Source: Epiperipatus broadwayi
Lineage: Eukaryota; Onychophora; Udeonychophora; Euonychophora; Peripatidae
Assembly (NCBI GenBank): GCA_028023455.1
Contig: JAQFVV010000501.1
Location: forward strand, 1-64,000
Direction of reading: 5' to 3'
Length of the DNA: 64,000 nucleotides
The position numbers and the translations under genes are program-made. Within the stretch, counting starts at the first letter, position 1. Each line of letters begins with the position of its first letter. The notes beneath the pieces were generated by a model. The model ran no database searches. It had not been told where the DNA came from and saw only the letters and a program-made list of their open reading frames with translations. Below, in pieces: positions 23,280-34,120 of this stretch.

Positions 23280-26200
23280 AATTACTAATATAGAAAAATC
23301 TTTGTTGGGAAATACAGAAAATCATAAACATCATCAAATAAACACTTGAAAAAGATGACAAGGCTCACACTCTCATCTTAAATTCTAGCGACAATACAAA
23401 TTCTGACAATATGCATAGGAATTCAATCCGCAATGAAATCAACGGCAAACTATACAATCATAGTATTGTTAGTAGAAATAGTGTTATTGAACACGGAAGA
23501 ATTGGCCGCATATTATAACCACTACATACGATCTACTTGTATATTAATGATCACTCGTATATTAGCCGTAGGTTTAGCCATGAAAGCGGTATAATTCTGT
23601 GTTTTTACACAGAAACAGCACCAAGACAGGCTGTACAGTGAATGGTTTACAAATACCCAAGTGAGTGATATTTTGGCTGACCATAGGATGCAGGCACTAC
23701 ACTTGTAATGACTGCTTCCCAAGATAAGATAACTATCTTTCATTAAATCACAGCATAAAAATATATTAATTTAAAGATTTGATTAATTAATATAAATTTA
23801 AACTAATTATGCCCTATTACCCAGGACATCACTTGAGCTGAGAAAAGGACAAGGGTGCTTTTTATGCCTTTCCACCTACTCACAGACAATGTTCTTATGA
23901 AATTAAATGCAGATGGATTTTAATTTTAAAAATACACAAGACAATATGCAGTTTGAAACATAGTAAATAATCTTCTGAATCACTAATAGTCCTCATCTTG
24001 TATTGCATAATCTTCAGTCTGAGAAGATAATAACAACAACTTAAAAATCAATCTTAAAACAAACATATTAAGCATCTGTGGATATGTGATTATCTGTTAA
24101 TGTGATTCAATCTGGGAATCGCAATTAGCATGGCTTTATATAATTTAACTCAGTATAAAATACTCTGTATAGCTTGTGAACTTTTGAAACTCAAGACAAT
24201 GGCATATAAAAGAAAAACAAACAGAAACTGAACTTTTTAAATAATAGCAAATTTAATTTATTAATAATATAACATAATAAATATTTACAAAATTAAGGGA
24301 AACATTGCCAAGATAGCGCTGTTATCTTTTAGACATTTTGACTAACAATATTTATTTGACTTAACACTAAATTACAAAATTTTAGTCAAATAAAATAACT
24401 AATTATACCTCATTGACTTTTTTTCCAACTGTCTATTTTAATAATAATAAAACAAAAATAATTACAAGAGTGAACAGAGGCTAATTTAATATTTGAATCT
24501 ATCCAAATAAACGCCTTAAAATATTAAGAGTTTTTAAATCCCTTTATTTTAATTTTGGTAGCATAAGCTTAACAAACATAACTTTATTTTAACTGATACA
24601 TTTTATAACACTGTGGTAAGATTTAGCAACCAGAATAATAAACTAATCTGTTCATATTTAATACAATAAGCTAAGCAAAAGCTGTGCTGGGACTAGCATA
24701 TACAACATAAATTTGAAATTGATAATTAGTTACTTTTCTATTATTTAGGATTATAGCTAGTGATGTACTTAAGTAAATTTAAATTAAATTAGATTAAATT
24801 AGATGCATGGGCCACTCATCAGAGGTCATTTATACACACCCTTTAAGAAATTCTTGTCCACATAAAATTATTACACCAATTGTTTTTAAAATTGAAGGGC
24901 TTACTTTTCCCTCAGCAAAAACTTTGGATGAACATATTAATTACTTAGTATGTGTGAATTGCAACTTATAATATGCATAATCTACATACTTAAAAAATAA
25001 ATATAAATTATTGTTGGTTGTTTTGTGGATGTTAAAACTATCATAACAGCACAATTCAGACATTGATACACCTTTAAGCATTAGAAATAGCTAAATACTA
25101 CCTGAAGAAACAGAGTTTCTCCAACAAACATATATTGTCATAACATATCTAAAACAAATGCAACCTCACCTACTGTGGTGGAAAATAGCATTAATACATC
25201 TTGAGTGATAGGCTAAAAATACATATATACTCTGCAGAGCTGAACAACTTAATAAAACGGTGGTGCCTTCCAAAATATCTATCTTTGAGGCAGAAAAGGG
25301 GATGCCTGGACTTTGCCACAGTGCATCAGAAACAGGAAAGACATACCAGGAAATATATGATCCTCTCCAGAGATCTAAACACCTTCAAAATATGTGATTA
25401 CAATCACTGAAAATACAAATACCTAATGTATGATAATCATCACTGGGAATGAATACTATCACCTCATGGAAAAGCAATAAAACAAGGATGGAGGACTTTG
25501 TCTATTCCATCAAGCATATTAGTAATAATCAATAAGGCCAAAGCTCTCTGGGGTCAACAAATACTAAACTAAAACAAGATACCAACATCACTTTAATGAC
25601 TAATGTCATTTTCAAGAATTTTAAATTACAATGCGTATTAATCAATGTCAGAACCAACAAGGCAAATTATGTCAAAACGACTATTAAAAGAACTACTTAA
25701 GAATATTAAACGCATATAAAATTCTAGGCAAAAGTACAATGCACACATAATAAAATATTAAATATTAAACTATAGTGGCTGGTGGACATTAATAAGACTG
25801 TGAATCAAGTGCGAAAAAATTAATTCTCAGTACATATAAAAAAAATATTAACAATTATTATTAATGTAGCAGTTATAGAAAAAAATGAATGGAAAATCCT
25901 CTAATACCCTCTTGGGCTGTTTTACATTTAACTGAGCAAAGTACCATACATTCAAATTAGCTAACAGTGAGATATGAAAATCTCCATGGGATAAGAATGA
26001 CTAAAATATAAGTTAACTTATTAAACTCTTATCAAATGGAATAATAATAACATTACCTGAGAATGGTAGGATGTCTACACATTCTAATAAACCCATTAAG
26101 ACTAAAATTATATGAATTAAATTACCTGGCATATTTTATACCAAACAGTATTACACACATTTATAAAGAAAATATAGCATAAAATATTTTCCTGTGTTTT

Positions 26201-28380
26201 TTTTAAACCAATAAAACAAACAAGAATAAAAAATACAATAAACTTTAGTTCATAATTTCAGCTTTCTCTGCACTGGCTATCCATTAAACATATGTATACA
26301 ATTTACCAGATGGTCCAGTATTCTGCGCAAAGCTTCTGGTCAAAATATTTGACTTAAACATGGCAAAGATTTCTGAAAGAAATATATACAATAGTTCCTT
26401 AAAATTGATTCAATTCTTCATTCCAATGTATTATACTTTAAATAAGCAATATTTAATAAAACATTATAATAATAATAAGCCAGCAACAAAAAAAAATGGC
26501 AATTAATAAATTATTCAGCTGATAATATCATTATGGGATCCTGGATTTACTTAAACAATAATAAATATAGCGTCATTTTTATTCCTTTTTTAAAAAAAAG
26601 AACACATTTTTAAGCATTTTTTTTAAATTTACTCGCATAAAATACTAAAATGCTTCCAAGTTATTTCTTTATACTTTCTTAAAATAAAAGTGCAAGCAAT
26701 TTTGTCAGTAGAGAATTCGGTAAGCATACATATTTTTTTATCATTCTATTATTCGGCGAACTATATTCTTCAATTACAAATTTTAAAAAAAGCTCCAGCT
26801 GAGTAAACATTTTAGACTATTATTAATATACTACATGCATTTTTTTAAAGTCTTCATTAATAATTTCAGTACAAAATATTGTATAATATTATTTCAGAAG
26901 CAGGTAAATTTAATATAATGCGGAAGGTTTGAATTAGCACCAGGCAAAATTAATATGAAACCTATTTAGTCTTTTAAAATATATAGCTAAGTCTCTACAC
27001 ATTTTTAATTTTCCTCTTTTATGTTTTATTTTATTTAATGAATAACTGAATAAATGTATATTATATAGTTCTGTGCAATAATAGTAATTTAGCAATAAAT
27101 ATAATAACCACCTATATTTTAAATTTATTTCATAGAAGATATTATTCACATAATTAGTATTGAAGATAGAATAAGTAAAAGTTCCTCCTAGCATTTTTAC
27201 AAAAGTTTTTAAAAGCTAATTGGAAGTTAGTTGACAAGAAATGAGTTACTTAATTTTCTTAGCAGTTGTACATGGAGATATGAAATAGTTAAATATAATT
27301 TACTATACTTTTTTAAAAATAAAAAAAAATAAGATTTTAAAAATAATTAATACTTTCTTTTTTTTTAAACTTCTTTTCAGAAATAATTCAGGACCCAACA
27401 ACAACTAATAAAAAAAATAAAACTTCTCTCTTATATAAATTTTCCTTCTTATACACCTCTGAAATTTCGGTGTCAATTTCTTTTAAGCAACCAATAAACA
27501 CAACTTAATTTTTTTTTAAATCAGCTGGAAAACCATTTGATTAATAAGTGATGTCAGAATGATCTAGATTATCTATCATGTGATATAATGACTTTAATTT
27601 AAAAAGTTAATAATTAGTTTTTTTTATAATATTAATACAAAAAAAAATTACATAAAATAAAAATAGAAATACATATATAAAATCAACACTTGTCTCATTT
27701 ATTGACCAATACAACTTTAGGATTTACATTCCAAAATTTAAATTAATAATTTTTTATCCCTTCACTTGGTTTTTTTAAAAATTAATATTATAGCTAATTA
27801 TTTATTCATTTTTTTTCTTTTCTTTAAGGAGCTGACATAACTCAAATAAAACAGTTTAAACAATTAGAAAACATTTTTTACAACTCCATACATGCAAACA
27901 CTCGCACAGAGAAGTGATGTATAACTTGACCTCCAATTTACCTTTAAATATTTAATCATAATTTTTAATGACTACAAATAAAAATATTTGGGAATATTAT
28001 ATTAAAATAGCTTTTAACAAGTTAAGGCTAATTTACACTAAAGATTAAATTATTATTTGAATGTTTTAAGAAAACTAAAGATTGATTTTAAATCAATTTC
28101 ATATTATTTACCCTATTTATAATATTAGCTCAGTTATTAGGCTACAAACTAAAAATAAATAAAACAAAAGATATCTTATGCACATTTCATTATCTATTAT
28201 CATTTTAAATAGTAACTCAAACATTTATTTTGAGAGAAATGCTATATATTATGACTCCAACACAACTAACTATAAATATGTGGCTTACTTTCAAATATAA
28301 TTATATAAACTTATCACATATAACCAAATTACTAATTATTTTACATCATATTCATTAATTAACTAAATTCTTTTTTTTAT
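23280..28380. other. Long AT-rich stretch without recognised genes
   Basis: 5 kb of non-coding-looking DNA. Short ORFs (23522-23743, 25201-25410, 26934-27194) show no motif. Blocks at 23520-23740 and 25240-25400 are less AT-biased and may be old repeats or exons. From 26100 on, A and T homopolymers dominate. Confidence 0.5.
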
Positions 28381-28399
28381 TATCTTTTTTTTAATCTGA

Positions 28400-28532
28400 C
28401 AATTGTACAAGAATGGTTAAACTAATACAAGGAATTGCAGCTATTGGAGCTAAGTGAGACCTTTTGTCCAAAAATAGTTAAGCTAATATAAGGAATGGCA
28501 GCTATTGGAGCTAAGTGAGACTTCACTTAGGT

Positions 28533-28575
<43 letters not shown>
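28400..28575. repeat. ~64-bp tandem duplication running into (TA)n
   Basis: Two units share GCAGCTATTGGAGCTAAGTG with AGACTTCACTT or AGACCTTTTGT after it. The second unit ends AGGTACA against (TA)n (28534-28574). The GGTACA/(TA)n junction resembles the 3' LTR edge at 40275, so this may be the last piece of an LTR-like element. Confidence 0.6.
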
Positions 28576-28577
<2 letters not shown>

Positions 28578-28705
28578 ACACACACAATAATATTCTCTAT
28601 AAATCATATATATATATATCAAATAAAATGGAAAATCATACATTAAAATATTATATATAGAGTAAGTTAAAAACAAACTCTTATGAAGCTTCAAAAATAC
28701 CCTCA

Positions 28706-28747
28706 ACCTCAGACCGTGGTTTCTGCCTCTAGCGTCATCAGTGAGGT
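28706..28747 (-). ncRNA. Hammerhead ribozyme, family B unit 1 (one stem III change)
   Basis: Read on minus: stem I ACCTCA, CTGATGA, 11-nt stem II, GAAA, then stem III ACCACGGT, UC and TGAGGT. One base of the ACCGCGGT palindrome is changed, weakening stem III pairing. Core residues and the cleavage triplet are intact. Confidence 0.8.
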
Positions 28748-29070
28748 GCTAGGGAATAAAAATACTAGAACTAGTCCAGCATTTTATCAATGCCTAACTA
28801 TTGAGAAGAAAATCTGAAACTTTCAGACATTTAAATGTCCAAAAATCCAGCTATCTAACTCAAATAGCCATATGGGACTGAACTAAGTTCAGATACACCA
28901 TATATTAATAGCTCTAGCAATATAAAATCGCCAAAGCATTAATAGCAAAAAACTAAAATTAAATTGATAAAAAATCAAGTCATATGACCTAATTTTAATA
29001 AAGCTCCTATTTACAAATGTTATATATAGAGTAAGTTAAAAACAAACTCTTATGAAGCTTCAAAAATACC

Positions 29071-29110
29071 CTCAACCCGCGGTTTCTGCCTCTAGCGTCA
29101 TCAGTGAGGT
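29071..29110 (-). ncRNA. Hammerhead, family B unit 2, cleavage site deleted
   Basis: The core words CTGATGA and GAAA are present on minus, but the bases between the stem III palindrome and CAACCC are missing compared with units 3 and 4. This removes the cleavage triplet and stem I partner. It should be inactive. Confidence 0.75.
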
Positions 29111-29437
29111 GCTAGGGAATAAAAATACTAGAACTAGTCCAGCATTTTATCAATGCCTAACTATTGAGAAGAAAATCTGAAACTTTCAGACATTTAAATG
29201 TCCAAAAATTTAGCTATCTAACTCAAATAGCGGTATAGGACTGAACTAAGTTCAGATACACCATATATTAATAGCTCTAGCAATATAAAATCGCCAAAGC
29301 ATTAATAGCAAAAAACTAAAATTAAATTGATAAAAAATCAAGTCATATGACCTAATTTTAATAAAGCTCCTATTTACAAATGTTATATATAGAGTAAGTT
29401 AAAAACAAACTCTTATGAAGCTTCAAAAATACCCTCA

Positions 29438-29479
29438 ACCTCAGACCGCGGTTTCTGCCTCTAGCGTCATCAGTGAGGT
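29438..29479 (-). ncRNA. Hammerhead ribozyme, family B unit 3, complete
   Basis: On minus: stem I ACCTCA/TGAGGT (6 bp), CTGATGA, stem II CGCTAGAGGCA (two central G-C pairs), GAAA, stem III ACCGCGGT (8-nt self-complementary), cleavage expected after GUC. All conserved core positions are present. Confidence 0.88.
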
Positions 29480-29806
29480 GCTAGGGAATAAAAATACTAG
29501 AACTAGTCCAGCATTTTATCAATGCCTAACTATTGAGAAGAAAATCTGAAACTTTCAGACATTTAAATGTCCAAAAATCCAGCTATCTAACTCAAATAGC
29601 CGTATGGGACTGAACTAAGTTCAGATACACCATATATTAATAGCTCTAGCAATATAAAATCGCCAAAGCATTAATAGCAAAAAACTAAAATTAAATTGAT
29701 AAAAAATCAAGTCATATGACCTAATTTTAATAAAGCTCCTATTTACAAATGTTATATATAGAGTAAGTTAAAAACAAACTCTTATGAAGCTTCAAAAATA
29801 CCCTCA

Positions 29807-29848
29807 ACCTCAGACCGCGGTTTCTGCCTCTAGCGTCATCAGTGAGGT
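29807..29848 (-). ncRNA. Hammerhead ribozyme, family B unit 4, complete
   Basis: Same sequence and pairing as the unit-3 ribozyme, 369 bases away. The RNA released between the two cleavage sites would be one unit long. Confidence 0.88.
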
Positions 29849-30026
29849 GCTAGGGAATAAAAATACTAGAACTAGTCCAGCATTTTATCAATGCCTAACT
29901 ATTGAGAAGAAAATCTGAAACTTTCAGACATTTAAATGTCCAAAAATCCAGCTATCTAACTCAAATAGCCGTATGTATAGGCATTGATAAAATGCTGGAC
30001 TAGTTCTAGTATTTTTATTCCCTAGC

Positions 30027-30068
30027 ACCTCACTGATGACGCTAGAGGCAGTAACCGCGGGTTGAGGG
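30027..30068 (+). ncRNA. Hammerhead, first inverted unit, inactivated
   Basis: CTGATGA at 30033-30039, but the second core reads GTAAC instead of GAAAC, and the TC of the cleavage triplet plus the stem I partner are deleted (CCGCGGGTTGAGG). It shares that deletion with unit 2 at 29071-29110. Confidence 0.75.
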
Positions 30069-30389
30069 TATTTTTGAAGCTTCATAAGAGTTTGTTTTTA
30101 ACTTACTCTATATATAACATTTGTAAATAGGAGCTTTATTAAAATTAGGTCATATGACTTGATTTTTTATCAATTTAATTTTAGTTTTTTGCTATTAATG
30201 CTTTGGCGATTTTATATTGCTAGAGCTATTAATATATGGTGTATCTGAACTTAGTTCAGTCCCATACGGCTATTTGAGTTAGATAGCTGGATTTTTGGAC
30301 ATTTAAATGTCTGAAAGTTTCAGATTTTCTTCTCAATAGTTAGGCATTGATAAAATGCTGGACTAGTTCTAGTATTTTTATTCCCTAGC

Positions 30390-30431
30390 ACCTCACTGAT
30401 GACGCTAGAGGCAGAAACCGCGGTCTGAGGT
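30390..30431 (+). ncRNA. Hammerhead ribozyme, second inverted unit, complete
   Basis: ACCTCA 30390-30395; CTGATGA 30396-30402; stem II 30403-30413; GAA 30414-30416; palindrome ACCGCGGT 30417-30424; C17 at 30425, so cleavage is expected between 30425 and 30426; stem I partner TGAGGT 30426-30431. Outer CCCT/AGGG can extend stem I beyond an internal loop. Confidence 0.88.
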
Positions 30432-30559
30432 TGAGGGTATTTTTGAAGCTTCATAAGAGTTTGTTTTTAACTTACTCTATGTATAACATTTGTAAATAGG
30501 AGCTTTATTAAAATTAGGTCATATGACTTGATTTTTTATCAATTTAACATTAAAATACT

Positions 30560-32760
30560 AATTGGAATGTCTGAGCATATATTATATAGATGTAGATTGT
30601 AAATAAAATGGATTTCATAATTTTTGTAATGGTTCAAAAAGTGTTAAATCATTTTTAATAACAAAACAAGTTTGAATTTGCAATAAAAAATTAATAACAT
30701 TATGTGACTAAAGGAAGTTGAGATCTAGATTTAAAGTTACTTTTCAATTTTAAACAATAAATTATTATAGATTTGAATTTTTAGTAGATTTACATATTAA
30801 TGATGAAAGTTGTTGTTACAACTGCCATTTCATAGAAACAGGGGTGTTAGAGGTTTTTTTTCATTCATGGTGTGATGATCTTTAGCTATTGCCCATGCTT
30901 TCTTCACTTTCCTCTTTCTGTCATTTCTCTTGGGGAAAAAACAATGCCAGCCATAGAGTGATCAAAGTTGTGGCCTTACTGCATCTCATAATCCAAGACA
31001 ACAGAAGAATATTCATTGCTTTTTGTGACCTGGTTGTACAGATATTATGCTGGGAATGTCTTGTAGATAAGTTAACTTGGGTTTCATTGTAGTAAGACTT
31101 TAATCAGTTAGGTTCTTTACAATTAATTTTGTACACAATTTGATGTGAAGCCTCTCTATGTATTTTGCCTTTTGAATTATTTAATATTTATTGTCAGGTT
31201 GAATGTTTGTAGGGTGCAATATTTTGTTACAAAAATTTGTGATAATTAAGGTTATTTTTTTAGAATTGTACCTAATGTTTTTTAGCTCTTTAGTGTATAT
31301 ATCAAGATTTCTTCTCCTATCAGCCTTGAAATTTGCACAGCTTTAAGTTTCTATGGAGACAGCTTTTTAGACCAGTGTATTTATGGGAGAAGGGAGTATT
31401 AAACCTAAGGTATATTGTGTCTCATACATTTAATGGCTATAAAATCACCTTAGTCCAAAACATTTTTCTGTCTGATGATATCTAACACTAAAAATTTTAT
31501 GTTATGCAGGAGTTTTCATCTTCCTTCCCAATGTTACATGATAGAGTGTTTGCAGATGCTAATTCAGTATGAATTTACTAATAGTTTCTTTTTAGCTTAT
31601 ACAAAAGTATCATCCACATATCTGGAATATAAGACTGTATTCAACAGACACTCAAATTTGGATAAGTACAGACTACAGGCAACTCCACGGAATGGGAGTC
31701 TCATAGGCCAGCCATGATTCATTTTATATGTTTGTGATTAATTGACATTATTATTTTGTAATTAATCCAATTTAATGTGTATATAAAAAAGTTTCTTTTC
31801 TCAATATTATAAGTATGTAAATATATACAGTTTGTTACTGAATTAATTGTCTTTATTTTAATATTCTAGAAAAAATCTTCATCTGCTAATATTAATAATT
31901 TGCAAATACAATAAACAAATTATGATTTAAATTAGCGATTTATATGCAAAAGATCAAACTTACATATAAAAAAACGCCTGTCTAAATTTAAACTTGCAAA
32001 GAGTGTGATTTGTTTACTTTTAATAACAGATATTTGGTTAAAATAAAATATTGAATTGCCAGAAGCGTATTGTTCTGAAAAGTATATATATATATAAATG
32101 CTAAACTACTTCAAGTTGAATCTCAGGTTCTCATCTCGCACTGAGTCATGTTATTGTTTGATATCTAACGATTGTTCTTTCAAAAGTTAACCTTGATAAT
32201 GGCGGTTGCTAGTCCATCGAAATATCAGATTGTAATGCAAAATAGTACACAGTTCGTACCCAAAAATATTATTTTATCTACATCGTATAACCATGAAAAC
32301 ATTAAATATATATATATATAGCAAGCACGTATATGTAAATGACTTTGTAATTTAAGCACATAATATTCCTTATAATATTATCCCATGTGTGTGAAAAGCA
32401 AAACATGCAACTAGAGGATTGATAATAGACTGTATTTATTTGTATGGATGTCTAAATTATTTATTTATTTACATTTATTATTATTAAATAAATTGTTTTT
32501 ATTTCTAAACTTGTGTTAATTTATTTAAAGTTATTAATGTGCTCCTGACTGGCATCTAATTTTATCCTCAGGACACAGCAGAATATCACACTCAACAGGT
32601 CAAGTATCTGTTCAAATGATAGCAGATTTTCATGAGAAATAGTAGTGATTATATAATGTCATTACTTCCAAAATAATAATATCATTATGTAATAATATGA
32701 AAGTATTTGACATGAAGAATGTCACTTCATGAAATGGAATGCTACCTACTCATAAAAAAG
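30560..32760. other. Unassigned stretch, no gene recognised
   Basis: Blocks 30840-31100 and 31280-31720 are less AT-rich and contain two plus-strand ORFs of 67 and 80 codons without recognisable motifs. They may be old repeat fragments. The rest is AT-rich non-coding DNA with a small (TA)n at 32080. Confidence 0.5.
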
Positions 32761-32779
32761 TAGATGAGGATGATTGAAA

Positions 32780-33186
32780 GTGTCTACGGTCTTATGGTTT
32801 GCAGGACAATGCATTGTACAACTGGAAAATAAATTGTGTGACCCTAAAATACCTGTGGAACTTCCATACCATGAATTGACTGACAAATTAAAAATATATT
32901 ACACCCTGAAAATAAAATGGGTATCATGATTGGGGCTAAAAAGCAGAAAACAATACCTCATGAAATACATGCAGATTATGAAATAGCATTGAGGAATTTG
33001 GTGGATAACTGTGATTTCCACTTGGAAATTAATGATGTTGTTAGACCAATTTTTCTATCACATTTTGGACTCAAATTTCAGAAAATATTGTTGAGCAAAC
33101 TTGACCTCAACTATAAACATACTAGAGATAAATGTGTCACCCAAGTAACTATGCTTGTCAATGCTTCAAATTTTTTGTTATCATAA
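32780..33186 (+). pseudogene. Gypsy-type Gag relic (capsid region), frameshifted
   Basis: Frame 1 (from about 32789) reads LCDPKIPVELPYHEL, then TDKL...YYTLK. This matches the usual Gypsy Gag run of P-x-x-P, Y-x-EL and L-x-x-YY-x-P-K. After a frameshift near 32910-32930 the second frame (32917-33186) reads IHADYEIALRNLVDNCDF, then DVVRPIFLSHFG, and FQKILLSKLDLNYKHTRDKC. This corresponds to the capsid C-terminal part found in many animal Gypsy elements (…ALR-LV--CDF…LRD-FV-GL…LL--LTY--A). No zinc knuckle, protease or RT follows. It is an isolated decayed fragment of an older LTR element. Confidence 0.7.
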
Positions 33187-33279
33187 TGGCTCAATAAAAT
33201 CTCTCTCAGCACAGAAGAAATACATTGGATCCCAGTAGAAAAAAATATGTTACAAGATAAAATTAGTCATGTAAAGTTA

Positions 33280-33425
33280 CTGATTTTCTCCTGACTGGTA
33301 TCCTCATGTTATAGCACTAATAAAATACCAAATTTATACTAAAATTGACCTTCTCAAAGATCTATCTGTGTAATTGATGAATTCATGATCATGACAAAAT
33401 TTTAGTATAAATTTGTTATTTGACT
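33280..33425. repeat. Short inverted repeat
   Basis: ACCAAATTTATACTAAAATT (about 33328-33347) is mirrored by AATTTTAGTATAAATTTGTT (about 33398-33417), leaving a ~50-base centre. It lies directly downstream of the Gag relic and could be a small MITE or a terminal hairpin. Confidence 0.6.
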
Positions 33426-33614
33426 AGATGTGATTTTTCATTTTATTTTATTTATTATTACTATTATACCATTAAGAAGTATTTAATATATATATATATA
33501 TGTGTGTGTGTTGAATTAAATATTTTCTGGATTTTTATTATAATAAAGAATAGAAATGAGAAGATTATAACCAAATAAGCAGAGATAACTTTTAGCTTCT
33601 GGTATTGCTGAAAA

Positions 33615-33692
33615 CTATCAATTACTACTAATTGACAATCCCTCAGGCTAAACAAGTTTTCTAATTATCCTATAATAGCTCTTTTGTTGGTG
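33615..33692 (-). repeat. Dispersed ~70-bp repeat (partner at 43.74 kb)
   Basis: On minus this reads CCAACAAAAGAGCTATTATAGG, then GAAAACTTGTTTAG, then GGATTGTCAATTA. The same order is found on + at 43746-43812 with few differences. The family is unknown; both copies are non-coding and border simple AAT/TA sequence. Confidence 0.75.
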
Positions 33693-33699
33693 ATTTTGT

Positions 33700-34110
33700 T
33701 GAAGTGAAAAAAGATTATCTTTTATGTGAAACTCAAGTTCTTATATGGATATAAACTCAGAAAGCTATTTTTATAAATAACATCAGGATCATGAAAATTT
33801 GGGTCTTTTATATGGCTAACTCAAAGTATAAAAGATGCTTCTAAAATGCAGTTTGAGAGAAGGTAAACTGAGTTTTGCTCTGGGGAATGTTTGTAATTTG
33901 GTGCAGTTGAAATGTGATGAGAGAGACACTACTAATAACCAAAAATTTGAAAATATATATTTGCAATACATTCTTTACCCCCATATAAAGTGTTAAAGGT
34001 GCATAAATATCATTCCCTACTAGATTAGCATGATAGAAGATGCTGATCTGGCTTTATGAGCATGGAAATTGAGATGTTTGATTTTTCTAGATGAATTGAA
34101 GGTTGTTTGG
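33700..34110. other. Unassigned AT-rich stretch before the 5' LTR
   Basis: No ORF or repeat partner seen. It ends in GGATATATATATA, the (AT)n site in which the LTR element sits. Confidence 0.5.
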
Positions 34111-34120
34111 ATATATATAT

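Larger units (their letters stand above)
28651..30546. mobile_element. Retrozyme-like array: ~369-bp units, direct then inverted (family B)
   Basis: Units begin at 28652, 29021, 29384 and 29753 (spacing 369, 363 and 369) with TATATATAGAGTAAG. The fourth unit breaks off at about 29973. The same unit then follows in reverse-complement orientation: a partial copy to ~30118, a full copy to ~30485, then a 60-base remnant. The unit ends pass through ACAAATGTTATATATAGAG. Each unit carries one hammerhead ribozyme, on the minus strand in direct units and on + in inverted units. ACATTAAAATA occurs at 28640-28650 and again at 30547-30557, a possible 11-bp target duplication. There is no ORF. Tandem copies with one ribozyme per unit are what processing of multimeric RNA into monomers would need, as described for retrozymes. 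Confidence 0.85.
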
